DNA from: Hyphomicrobiales bacterium
GTDB lineage: Bacteria; Pseudomonadota; Alphaproteobacteria; Rhizobiales; CAJQND01
NCBI GenBank assembly: GCA_028285595.1
Contig: JANQOW010000153.1
Location: 1 to 64,000, forward strand
Reading direction: 5' to 3'
DNA: 64,000 nucleotides
Below the pieces are notes generated by a model. The model was not told where the DNA came from. It made no database searches and was given only the letters and a program-made list of their open reading frames with translations. Made by a program: the position numbers and the translations under genes. Positions 20,517 through 29,466 of this stretch are shown here, in pieces (position 1 is the first letter of the stretch; each line of letters opens with the position of its first letter).

Positions 20517-21623
20517 GTGAGTGGCAATCCTGCGATCATCCATGGCAACGAATATTCCGGTGCTACCGGTACGAAGGAAGCCAGCGACTTTTCCTCGTCG
20601 ATGGAGATTGCAAACTCTGCGTTCCGGTTCATTCAAACGCATATGACGCCGCCAGTGCCGCGATCATATGAGTTTTGGTATACCTACGCACAAGGCAATA
20701 ACAAGAAGCTCAACGAGCATGTGAATGCGCTGCTGCAACGTGGCGCAGGTCGGCTCAAAGACTATGACATTGAGCAAATTCACGACGAGCACATCAACCA
20801 GAACAGTGCTGAGCATAAGTTGCAACGGGAGACAAGCGAAGGTCTTAGCCAGGAACTCAACACCGTCCATGAGGTGTTGAGAAGCTACCTGACGTCAAGC
20901 GAACAGTTCGGCGATAAACTCTCCCAATCCCTGAATGAGCTTCCCTCTTTCAAGTCAATCGATGATGTAGCCGACGTCCTGAGAGACGTTCTGGCAGAAA
21001 ACGATCGCATGCAGAACGAGACCAGCCAGTTGCGCGCGGCCGTAGAAGCGTCCCAGGAGCAGGTCGACAATCTGGAGCAGAAACTTCAAGCCGCTCGGGA
21101 GGTGAGTTTCTATGATTCGCTGACCCAGTTGCGCAATCGCAGATACTATGATCAGCAACTTCCGCAAGAACTGCTAAAGGCCTCGCTGGAAAACCTGCCG
21201 CTTTGCCTTGCCGTCGCAGATATTGATCACTTCAAGCGGATCAACGACAAATTTGGACACAGCGTTGGCGATGGGGTTCTCAAGCTTTTTGCCAACCTCA
21301 TGTCCAACACGGTCAAAGGTCGCGATATGGTGGTCCGTTACGGCGGCGAGGAATTTGTAATCGTGCTGCCGGAGACGCAAATTGAAGATGCTGTGACACT
21401 CATTGATAAGATCCGCGTAAAGCTGCAAGCCATCAACCTGACTGTCCGCAAGACTGGGCAAACCATCGGCAATGTCACTGCATCTTTCGGTATCGCCCTC
21501 TTTGAACCTGGAGACGATCAGGATTCCTTGTTCATTCGTGCCGATTCTTTGCTTTATCAGGCCAAAAAAGGCGGTCGAAACCGCATTGTCTCCTCGCCTA
21601 AGCCTGACGTGACCACGTCCTGA
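20517..21623 (+). CDS. Diguanylate cyclase (GGDEF domain)
   Basis: YDSLTQLRNRRYYDQQL, ADIDHFKRINDKFGHSVGDGVL, VRYGGEEFVIVLPET; GTG start. Confidence 0.96.
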   Translation: MSGNPAIIHGNEYSGATGTKEASDFSSSMEIANSAFRFIQTHMTPPVPRSYEFWYTYAQGNNKKLNEHVNALLQRGAGRLKDYDIEQIHDEHINQNSAEHKLQRETSEGLSQELNTVHEVLRSYLTSSEQFGDKLSQSLNELPSFKSIDDVADVLRDVLAENDRMQNETSQLRAAVEASQEQVDNLEQKLQAAREVSFYDSLTQLRNRRYYDQQLPQELLKASLENLPLCLAVADIDHFKRINDKFGHSVGDGVLKLFANLMSNTVKGRDMVVRYGGEEFVIVLPETQIEDAVTLIDKIRVKLQAINLTVRKTGQTIGNVTASFGIALFEPGDDQDSLFIRADSLLYQAKKGGRNRIVSSPKPDVTTS

Positions 21624-21714
21624 AGCCAAAACCGAAGGCAGCCAACAGCACAAGCTTCCGGCAAGTTTGGGCCGCTATCGTGTCACCTTGAAAGTTCAAG
21701 TAAGCGGTGGCTCG

Positions 21715-22089
21715 ATGGATATCTTCTCGTTGGCGTCTGTACACAGTTCTTGGGGCACTGCCCGTCAATCTGTGATCGCCACCAATATCGCCCACGCTGA
21801 TACCCCAGGCTACAAAGCAAAGGATATCGCCGCCTTTGATGCGCAAGTGAAGGCGGCCAATCTACGTGTCCAGACTACTCACGCACGCCATATCCAGCCC
21901 ACGTCCGCTGAAACTGCAGGTTACTCGGCGCAAGTCGACAGCCCTTGGGAGGTTTCCCATTCGGGGAACTCAGTCACGCTTGAGCAGGAGTTGATCAAAT
22001 CCGGAGCGGTGCAGCGGGAGATGACATTGAACACCGCAATCGTGAAGAGCTTCCATCGCATGATGCTCGCAGGCCTGAGGTCGAATTGA
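21715..22089 (+). CDS. flgB: Flagellar basal-body rod protein FlgB
   Basis: [25 protein letters not shown]; position before flgC. Confidence 0.95.
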   Translation: MDIFSLASVHSSWGTARQSVIATNIAHADTPGYKAKDIAAFDAQVKAANLRVQTTHARHIQPTSAETAGYSAQVDSPWEVSHSGNSVTLEQELIKSGAVQREMTLNTAIVKSFHRMMLAGLRSN

Positions 22090-22091
22090 CG

Positions 22092-22508
22092 ATGGATAGC
22101 CTTGCCGCCTCACTCCAGATTTCCGCATCCGGGCTTCGAGCGCAAGCTGAGCGGATGCGCGTGGTTTCTGAGAACCTGGCTAACAGCCAATCCACCGGAT
22201 CCACACCCGGTGCAGACCCTTATCAGCGCAAGACCATCTCTTTTGAGTCGGAACTGGCTAAGGTCTCCAACGCAGAGTTGGTGAGAGTCGGGCGGCTTGG
22301 CCGCGACCAGACGCCATTTCCCATCGAGCACCGACCAGGCCACCCAGCCGCAGATGCTGCAGGGTACGTCAAGCTGCCCAACGTGCGCCCGATTGTTGAA
22401 CTGGCCGATCTGAGAGAAGCCAACAGATCATACGAGGCCAACCTGCAGGTCATTCGCCAGATACGCCAAATTCAATCGATGACAATCGATCTTCTGAGGA
22501 GTTCGTGA
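22092..22508 (+). CDS. flgC: Flagellar basal-body rod protein FlgC
   Basis: [35 protein letters not shown]-terminal SYEANLQV. Confidence 0.96.
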   Translation: MDSLAASLQISASGLRAQAERMRVVSENLANSQSTGSTPGADPYQRKTISFESELAKVSNAELVRVGRLGRDQTPFPIEHRPGHPAADAAGYVKLPNVRPIVELADLREANRSYEANLQVIRQIRQIQSMTIDLLRSS

Positions 22509-22807
22509 TGATTGAGTCCGTTTCATTCTCCGCTGGGGCAACAAGGATGCCCTCAGCACTGGAAAGCACATCGACGACGAGCAGTGCCGCGACCTCGTTT
22601 GGGCAGGTTCTGCAGCAAACGGCAGCCGACGCGGTGAGCAACGTGAGCAAAGCGGAAGCAACCGCCATTGACGGATTGCAGGGCAAAGCCGGCACCCGAG
22701 AGGTGGTGGATGCGATCATGCAGGCTGAACGCTCCATGCAAACAGCCATCGCGATCCGCGACAAGCTCGTTTCGGCCTACCACGAACTTTCCAGAATGCA
22801 GATTTAA
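22508..22807 (+). CDS. fliE: Flagellar hook-basal body complex protein FliE
   Basis: C-terminal IMQAERSMQTAIAIRDKLVSAYHELSRMQI; overlaps flgC stop (TGATG). Confidence 0.95.
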   Translation: MIESVSFSAGATRMPSALESTSTTSSAATSFGQVLQQTAADAVSNVSKAEATAIDGLQGKAGTREVVDAIMQAERSMQTAIAIRDKLVSAYHELSRMQI

Positions 22808-22817
22808 CGGGTGAATC

Positions 22818-23606
22818 ATGAAAGCACTTGCCATCGCAGCGACGGGTATGAACGCTCAACAGTTGAATGTTGAAGTCATCGCCAACAACATCGCTAACAT
22901 CAACACCACAGGCTTCAAGCGGGCACGCGCCGAGTTCACCGATCTGCTTTATCAGGCAGAACGTCTCGCCGGTGTCGAAAATCGCGGCGGTCAGGACGCT
23001 GTGCCGGAGGGCGCCCATCTTGGTCTGGGCGTTCGGACCACTGCAATTCGAAGCCTCCACTTGCAAGGCGGTTTGACCAGCACCGGGAACCGGCTTGATC
23101 TTGCTTTGAACGGCCGTGGTTGGTTTCAGGTAACCGGCCCAGATGGCGACACGCTCTATACACGCGCCGGAGCCTTCAACACGAATGGCAATGGACAGAT
23201 CGTTACCCCGGATGGCTATGCCGTGCAGCCGGCGATAACGGTTCCAGACAACACCACTGATATTGTCGTCAACCGGTCCGGCCAGGTATTCGTCCGGGTG
23301 GACGGCCAGACCGATCTGCAGGAACTTGGGCAGCTCAGCTTGGCGAATTTTGCTAACGAAAGCGGTCTTCTTCCGCTCGGGAACAATCTCTACAGCCAGA
23401 CCACCGCATCAGGCGATGCCGTAACCGGGGTTGCAGGTGATCCCGGCTTTGCTGAAATCCAACAGGGTTATCTTGAAAACTCGAATGTGGATGCGGTGAA
23501 AGAAATCACTGAGCTGATCTCGGCTCAGCGGGCCTATGAGATGAATTCCAAAGTCATTCAAGCGGCCGACACCATGGCCGGGGTCGTTTCACAAGGCTTA
23601 AGGTAA
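22818..23606 (+). CDS. flgG: Flagellar distal rod protein FlgG
   Basis: [63 protein letters not shown]. Confidence 0.98.
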   Translation: MKALAIAATGMNAQQLNVEVIANNIANINTTGFKRARAEFTDLLYQAERLAGVENRGGQDAVPEGAHLGLGVRTTAIRSLHLQGGLTSTGNRLDLALNGRGWFQVTGPDGDTLYTRAGAFNTNGNGQIVTPDGYAVQPAITVPDNTTDIVVNRSGQVFVRVDGQTDLQELGQLSLANFANESGLLPLGNNLYSQTTASGDAVTGVAGDPGFAEIQQGYLENSNVDAVKEITELISAQRAYEMNSKVIQAADTMAGVVSQGLR

Positions 23607-24097
23607 TGCTGGCTGGTTGGGCCAATACATTTCTGCGTAATACCTTTCTGGGTTTGAGTGCAGCTTGCTATCTCGGTGTGGCCTTCGCCTCACACGCCAC
23701 CGCGGAACCTGTCCCCTTCTTGGTTCCCACGCGCACGGTTTACCCCGGACAAGACGTCTCAAAAGGGCGGCTCGAGATCCGCCACTTCCGGGCCTCCTAT
23801 GGCGCCAATCTTCGGGCGGTTAAGCATCACCAACAAGTCCTTGGCAAGGTAGCGGCGAAAACTCTGATACCCATGCGGCCAATTCTCTTGAAGAACCTGC
23901 GCGAGCCTCATCTTGTACGTGCCGGCTCTCGCTCCAAATTGATCTTCTCCAAGGGTGCCCTCACCATCACCGCCGTCGTTACCGCGCAAGAACCAGGGTC
24001 GGCTGGCGATTTAATCCGAGTGCGCAACGTGGACAGTGGCAAATATCTCATGGCTCGGGTCCGCCCAGATGGCGAGTTGGAGCTTGAGCGTCCATGA
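23606..24097 (+). CDS. flgA: Flagella basal body P-ring formation protein FlgA
   Basis: SAF-like C-terminus IRVRNVDSGKYLMARVRPDGELE; between flgG and flgI. Confidence 0.9.
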   Translation: MLAGWANTFLRNTFLGLSAACYLGVAFASHATAEPVPFLVPTRTVYPGQDVSKGRLEIRHFRASYGANLRAVKHHQQVLGKVAAKTLIPMRPILLKNLREPHLVRAGSRSKLIFSKGALTITAVVTAQEPGSAGDLIRVRNVDSGKYLMARVRPDGELELERP

Positions 24098-25194
24098 AAG
24101 CACTCATTGCAGCACTTCTCATCCTGGCGAGTGCTGGCGCGCCTGCGTGGTCGCAGGCACGGATCAAAGATATTGCGTCCATACGTGGCCCCCAAGACAA
24201 CCAGCTGTTCGGCTATGGTTTGGTTATTGGTCTTCAAGGAACTGGCGATAGCTTGCGGAACGTGCCCTTTCTCGGCGAATCTCTTCGCTCCATGCTGGAC
24301 CGCATGGGCATACGATATGGCAACAGTTTACCCCGCACCAAGAACATCGCAGCCGTCGCCGTGACGGCAACCCTTCCGCCCTTCGTCGGAAAGGGAGCGA
24401 ACATTGACGTGGCCGTGTCTTCGATTGGAGATGCCAGTTCATTGCTCGGTGGCACGCTCGTTCTCACGCCGCTTTATGGCGCCAACCGCGAGATTTATGC
24501 TGTTGCCCAAGGGCCGCTCACAGTCACCGGCTTTGCAAAGGAAGGCGAGGCGGAAAGCGTGAGCCAAGGGATCCCCACAAATGGCCGCATCCCAAACGGC
24601 GCAATTGTGGAACGTGAGATCAGGGGTAACTTTGCAGGGCTGAAAGATCTGAAGCTGGAATTGCGAAACGCCGACTTCGACACGGCCATATCCGTGACAG
24701 ACGCCATCAACCGCTTCACGAGAAAGATGTTTCGCAAAAGCCTGGCAATCGAGAAAGACGCGCGCACCATCGCCGTGGAGAAGCCCAAGGGCATCAGCAC
24801 CGCACGCTTCGCTGCCGCGATCGGCCAGCTCCGGGTACGGCCGGACAACACCGCCAAAGTCGTCGTGGATGAGAGCACCGGTACGGTGGTGATCGGCGCA
24901 AACGTGAAAGTCTCCACCGTTGCTGTAACCCACGGCAATCTCACCGTAAAAATCACTGAACGGCCAAAAGTTGTTCAGCCTGAACCTTTCTCAGACGGAC
25001 AGACCGCCGTGGAACCCAATACGCGCATTCAGGCAGAAGAGGGCGAAGGCCGAGTGGCGGTGCTTGAGGGCACAGATCTTGACACGCTTACCGATGGTCT
25101 CAATGCCATGGGGCTGAAACCCAGCGGGATCATCAGCATTCTGCAAGCCATAAAGACGAGCGGGGCGCTCCAAGCTGAGCTGGTGGTGCAATGA
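24094..25194 (+). CDS. flgI: Flagellar P-ring protein FlgI
   Basis: RIKDIASIRGPQDNQLFGYGLVIGLQGTGDSLRNVPF. Confidence 0.98.
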   Translation: MKALIAALLILASAGAPAWSQARIKDIASIRGPQDNQLFGYGLVIGLQGTGDSLRNVPFLGESLRSMLDRMGIRYGNSLPRTKNIAAVAVTATLPPFVGKGANIDVAVSSIGDASSLLGGTLVLTPLYGANREIYAVAQGPLTVTGFAKEGEAESVSQGIPTNGRIPNGAIVEREIRGNFAGLKDLKLELRNADFDTAISVTDAINRFTRKMFRKSLAIEKDARTIAVEKPKGISTARFAAAIGQLRVRPDNTAKVVVDESTGTVVIGANVKVSTVAVTHGNLTVKITERPKVVQPEPFSDGQTAVEPNTRIQAEEGEGRVAVLEGTDLDTLTDGLNAMGLKPSGIISILQAIKTSGALQAELVVQ

Positions 25195-25718
25195 TGGCGC
25201 GCGTAGCAAAGCCAGTACGTTCCCTGGCAGCGATCCCGCTCTTGCTCGCCGGCTTTGTGTGGCTTGGCACAACCGGTGCGCACACTGCTGAAAAGACCAT
25301 GACCGAAAAAGCCCCGATGGCGGACGGCGGTTTTTGCACCAACATCAAAGATGCCGCCTCTGAAGCGCGCGCAGCTTTCCGGCTGAAGAAGCTCAAAGAG
25401 GTCGAAAAGCAGATCGAAGAACGCATTGCCGCGCTGGAGGAGAAGAGCCAGGAAATAAAATCCTGGCTCGAACGGCGCGAGAACTTCATTGAGAAGGCAC
25501 AAAATCAGCTGGTCGACATTTACAAGCTCATGCGGCCCGACGCTGCTGCACTTCAGATTTCGGCCCTCGACGAAATGACAGCCGCTGCGATTTTGCTGAA
25601 GCTCAAGCCAAGAACCGCGAGCACGATTTTGAACGAGATGGATGCAAAAACAGCTGCACGTCTGGCGAGCTTTGTGTCCTACGCGGCCAAAAAGGCCGGC
25701 AAGAAAGGTAAGTCATGA
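25191..25718 (+). CDS. motE: MotE-like flagellar motility protein
   Basis: Coiled coil and MgtE-N-like C-terminus TAAAILLKLKPRTASTILNEMDAKTAARL; flgI-motE-flgH order. Confidence 0.9.
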   Translation: MMARVAKPVRSLAAIPLLLAGFVWLGTTGAHTAEKTMTEKAPMADGGFCTNIKDAASEARAAFRLKKLKEVEKQIEERIAALEEKSQEIKSWLERRENFIEKAQNQLVDIYKLMRPDAAALQISALDEMTAAAILLKLKPRTASTILNEMDAKTAARLASFVSYAAKKAGKKGKS

Positions 25719-26440
25719 AGTCGTTTGTAACCGTTGCGTCGGCGTTCCTCATCCTCTCGGGATGTGCCGCGAGACTTGAAGATTTCAACCGTCCACCCAA
25801 GCTGTCACCGCTGACCTACAATATGGTCGCACCGGCCGGTCACACCCCTGGCACGCAGATGACGTATCAACCGAAAGAGCCCGAGGGCTATTCGTTGTGG
25901 CAAGATCGTGGTGGTAGCCTGTTCAGAAATCCTCGGGCAGCCAAAGTTGGCGACATCCTCACCGTAGAAATCAAGATCGACGACAAAGCGACCTTGGACA
26001 ATTCCACGAACAGGTCACGGGACTCGAGCGCCAGCAATGGTGCAGATAGCAATATCGGCTTTAGCGGTTCGAAGATCCCTATACCCTTCACCTTCACACT
26101 CGACGGTGAAGTTGGAACCAGAGGCAAAACGGAAACCAAGGGAACAGGATCGATCGATCGCAGCGAAGAGATCGATCTCTCCATTGCTGCGGTGGTCATT
26201 CGCGTGCTGCCAAATCATAACCTGGCGATCCGTGGGTCGCAGGAAGTTCGTGTGAACCATGAGGTTCGTGTTCTCACCATCACCGGGATTGTGCGCCCCG
26301 AGGATATCGATGGCCGGAACATGATCTCATACGAGAAGATCGCCGAGGCGCGAATCTCATATGGCGGCAGAGGCCGCATCACAGAAGTGCAGCAGCCCGG
26401 TTGGGGCCAGCAATTTCTGGATTTGATTGCACCGTTTTAA
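25715..26440 (+). CDS. flgH: Flagellar L-ring lipoprotein FlgH
   Basis: Lipobox LSGCAA; SLWQDRGGSLFRNPRAAKVGDILTVEIKIDDKA. Confidence 0.97.
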   Translation: MKSFVTVASAFLILSGCAARLEDFNRPPKLSPLTYNMVAPAGHTPGTQMTYQPKEPEGYSLWQDRGGSLFRNPRAAKVGDILTVEIKIDDKATLDNSTNRSRDSSASNGADSNIGFSGSKIPIPFTFTLDGEVGTRGKTETKGTGSIDRSEEIDLSIAAVVIRVLPNHNLAIRGSQEVRVNHEVRVLTITGIVRPEDIDGRNMISYEKIAEARISYGGRGRITEVQQPGWGQQFLDLIAPF

Positions 26441-26458
26441 CCTGCGCGGGGGAGCTTG

Positions 26459-26965
26459 ATGGCTGACGCAACTGAAGACGAAGGCGAGGACTCCGGAGCC
26501 CCTAAAGGGCCCTCCCTTGTGATCATACTTGCCATGGTGGTGGGTTTGACAGTGGTTGCGGGTGCAGCTGGCGGCGGCTTGGGCCTGTTCTTGGCGCCCA
26601 CAATGCAGGCCGAGAAGACTGATGAAGAAAAGGCCGAGGAGCCGAAAGAAACACCACCTGAGTACTCGAGTGGTCAACGCTTAAAAGCGCTCCAACCGAT
26701 TGTCACCAACTTGGCTAAACCTAAGAAGGTGTTCATTCGCTTGGAGAGCAGTGTGATCTTCAGCAAGGCACCAGAAGGCAACCCGGACGAGATGACTGCC
26801 AGGCTGGCCAATGATTTTTTGAACTTTCTGCGAACCTTGACCATAGGCAGGATCGAGGGGCCTAGCGGCATTTTGCATTTGAAGACTGACCTCACTGAGA
26901 TCGCCCGTATACGATCCGAAGGTCAGATTGAAGAAGTCATCATTAGCTCATTGGTTGTAGAATGA
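26459..26965 (+). CDS. fliL: Flagellar basal body-associated protein FliL
   Basis: Single N-terminal TM and FliL-like periplasmic domain, before fliP. Confidence 0.92.
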   Translation: MADATEDEGEDSGAPKGPSLVIILAMVVGLTVVAGAAGGGLGLFLAPTMQAEKTDEEKAEEPKETPPEYSSGQRLKALQPIVTNLAKPKKVFIRLESSVIFSKAPEGNPDEMTARLANDFLNFLRTLTIGRIEGPSGILHLKTDLTEIARIRSEGQIEEVIISSLVVE

Positions 26966-27699
26966 AACGGGTTTGCCTGACGCTCTTCTTGCTGTTGGCC
27001 TGGTCCACTCCAGCTTTCGCTCAAGTGGAAGAGCTGAAAAACCTCTTGGAAGGTCAAGACGGGGTCTTCTCCGCGCGATTGGTCCAGTTGATTGCTCTGA
27101 TCACTGTCTTGTCGATTGCGCCCGGGCTGCTGATTATGGTGACGAGCTTCACGCGCATCGTTGTGGTTTTGTCGTTTCTTCGCAGCGGCCTTGGTCTTCA
27201 AAGCACACCTGCCAACCCTATTCTCATTAGCTTGGCCCTTTTCATGACATTCTATGTCATGGGACCTACATTTGAGACGGCCTGGCAGCGCGGCTTGCAG
27301 CCTTTGATGCAAAACGAGATCAATGAAACTGAGGCGTTTGAGCGGATCGTCAAGCCGTTCCGCGAATTCATGCGCAAGCAGGTCAGAGATAAAGATCTCA
27401 AACTGTTCTCAGAGCTTGCGGATTTGGATATCAGCCAATCGGCAGCCGATGAAGAAATCGAGCTCAGAATCCTGGTGCCGGCGTTCATGATTTCAGAACT
27501 CAGGCGGGGCTTTGAAATTGGACTCTTGATCATTCTACCCTTTCTGGTGATCGATCTGATCGTCGCCACACTCACCATGTCGATGGGCATGATGATGTTG
27601 CCACCAACGGTCATATCCCTGCCCTTCAAGGTCCTGTTTTTCATCTTGATGGACGGATGGAACCTGCTCGTAGGAAGTCTGGTTCGATCGTTTGCTTGA
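26962..27699 (+). CDS. fliP: Flagellar export protein FliP
   Basis: TSFTRIVVVLSFLRSGLGLQSTPANPILISLALFMTFYVMGP; MSMGMMMLPPTVISLPFKVLFFILMDGWNLLVGSLV. Confidence 0.98.
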   Translation: MKRVCLTLFLLLAWSTPAFAQVEELKNLLEGQDGVFSARLVQLIALITVLSIAPGLLIMVTSFTRIVVVLSFLRSGLGLQSTPANPILISLALFMTFYVMGPTFETAWQRGLQPLMQNEINETEAFERIVKPFREFMRKQVRDKDLKLFSELADLDISQSAADEEIELRILVPAFMISELRRGFEIGLLIILPFLVIDLIVATLTMSMGMMMLPPTVISLPFKVLFFILMDGWNLLVGSLVRSFA

Positions 27700-27800
27700 C
27701 TAAAATCCCGGAATTCCGCGAGATTCTGCGTTAAACGTTTCGCAACAGATCCCGTAATATTTTAATGAGATGGCGGATTGGATCGCGTACCTGATCCAAA

Positions 27801-27838
27801 TTGCATGATGCTGTTCTGCTGTCCCGGCCAATCCGGAA
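27801..27838 (+). promoter_or_regulatory. Conserved upstream/leader element of flagellin gene 2
   Basis: ttgcatgatgctgttctgctgtcccggccaatccggaa; 35/38 match to 4908-4945. Confidence 0.75.
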
Positions 27839-27877
27839 TGTCTCGGTAAGTAAACTTTGGTCGAGGAGTATTCGCCA

Positions 27878-28801
27878 ATGAACAGTATCAATACGAATAT
27901 TGCAGCGATGACTGCGCTGCAGTCGCTGAACCAAACCAACAAGCAACTGCTGGAAACACAGAGCCGTATTTCCACCGGCCTTGCTGTTGCCACTGCTGCC
28001 GACAACGCAGCTTATTTCTCCATCGCTACAACGATGAAATCTGACAACGCAGCACTGGGAACAGTGCAGGACGCCCTGGGTTTGGGTGCCGCAACCGTTG
28101 ATGTGGCCTATACGGCGCTCGACAGCACGATCAAAGTGGTGGACGAGATCAAGACGAAACTGGTTGCCGCTCGCGAGCCGGGCGTGGACCGTGTTGCAAT
28201 CCAGGCTGAGATCTCTGAGTTGCAAAACCAGCTCTCCAGCATTGCAAGCAGTGCTTCGTTTAACGGTGAGAACTTCCTCTCCGTTAACTCCGGCGCTGCC
28301 GACTACAATGCCTCGAAAACGGTCGTAGCCTCATTTACGCGCTCCGGTGCCAACGTCTCCATCGGTACCATCAGCATCGACATCACGGCCACCACGCTGT
28401 TTGATGCCGCTACTGCGGGTTCAGGCATCCTGGACACCACGTACACCACAACCAGCAGCGCGACCTTCACTGTTGCAACTCTGGACATTTCCACGCTGAC
28501 AGACGCAGCGGCGGATCTGACGGATCTTGAAGACATGATCCAGTCGGTAGATACCGCATTTGGTCTGATCACCACCGGGGCGAGTAATCTGGGTGCTGCA
28601 AGTAAACGCATCGAGCTTCAATCTGAGTTCATTGGCAACTTGATGGACGCCATCGACCGGGGCGTGAGCCAGCTGGTGGATGCGGACATGAATGAAGAAT
28701 CGACCAAACTACAGGCGCTGCAGGTTCAACAGCAGCTGGGTATTCAGGCCCTGAGTATTGCAAACTCTGGTAGCCAGAACATCCTGTCCCTGTTCAGATA
28801 A
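27878..28801 (+). CDS. fla: Flagellin (second copy)
   Basis: 307 aa, colinear with 4988-5911 over full length; conserved flagellin termini. Confidence 0.98.
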   Translation: MNSINTNIAAMTALQSLNQTNKQLLETQSRISTGLAVATAADNAAYFSIATTMKSDNAALGTVQDALGLGAATVDVAYTALDSTIKVVDEIKTKLVAAREPGVDRVAIQAEISELQNQLSSIASSASFNGENFLSVNSGAADYNASKTVVASFTRSGANVSIGTISIDITATTLFDAATAGSGILDTTYTTTSSATFTVATLDISTLTDAAADLTDLEDMIQSVDTAFGLITTGASNLGAASKRIELQSEFIGNLMDAIDRGVSQLVDADMNEESTKLQALQVQQQLGIQALSIANSGSQNILSLFR

Positions 28802-28818
28802 GACCCTGACACCTTCCC

Positions 28819-29466
28819 CTAAAGGGCGCGTCCGACACTTCTCGGACGCGCCTTTTTTAATGCGCGCTTCGCGGGTGTGGCGCAAAAGGCTCGAGACGTG
28901 TTTGTCCATTTTCCAAATCCAGCAGCGACGATGTTTGCCAGCACGCGGCAGACATATTTCTTCTGTGCCGGGTCATTGTTGGGCCCTGCATGATACCGTG
29001 CCACGGCGAGCGTCCAGCTCCCCTCCCGCTTTCTCAGCCGCTGTAAAAACTTCGCCGCGTATGCCACGTTCTTTTGCGGCTCGAACATTTCCTCAATGGA
29101 GCCAAAGGCGGTCTTGTGCCAGTAATGGTTGATCTGCATGCAGCCAACGTCGATCAGTTTTGCTCCCGAAGCTTTGGCGCGCGTAAATGTGCGCAGTGCG
29201 TCTGACTTGCTCGCCGCGAACACGCTTCGACCTTCAATGTTCAGCGCAAAAGGATGCAAGCTCCCCTTCTTGCCGGTTTCGGTGAGGCCGACGGCATAGA
29301 GAATTCCAACCGGAACCTCGTACTTCTCAGAACTCTTCAGGATATGGCGTTCACACAGACCGGCATGTTTGTTGGCCTGCACAGTGGCAGGGTTAAATGT
29401 AAATGTCGCCAGCAGCGCGGCGATCACCGCCCGTGTTGGCACCCTCAACGTCTTGCGGCTGAACAT
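28819..29466 (-). CDS. Lytic transglycosylase (SLT-like), flagellar muramidase candidate
   Basis: Signal peptide MFSRKTLRVPTRAVIAALLATFTFNPATVQA; CERHILKSSEKYEVPVGILYAVGLTETG; VGCMQINHYWH; AVARYHAGPNN. Confidence 0.9.
   Translation of the reverse strand: MFSRKTLRVPTRAVIAALLATFTFNPATVQANKHAGLCERHILKSSEKYEVPVGILYAVGLTETGKKGSLHPFALNIEGRSVFAASKSDALRTFTRAKASGAKLIDVGCMQINHYWHKTAFGSIEEMFEPQKNVAYAAKFLQRLRKREGSWTLAVARYHAGPNNDPAQKKYVCRVLANIVAAGFGKWTNTSRAFCATPAKRALKKARPRSVGRAL
28825..28858 (+). terminator. Rho-independent terminator of flagellin 2
   Basis: ggcgcgtccga-cacttc-tcggacgcgcc-tttttt. Confidence 0.92.

Noticed and set aside
27709-27718. cggaattccg palindrome after fliP
   Set aside because: Short 10-bp palindrome with no loop or T-tract; chance occurrence likely.
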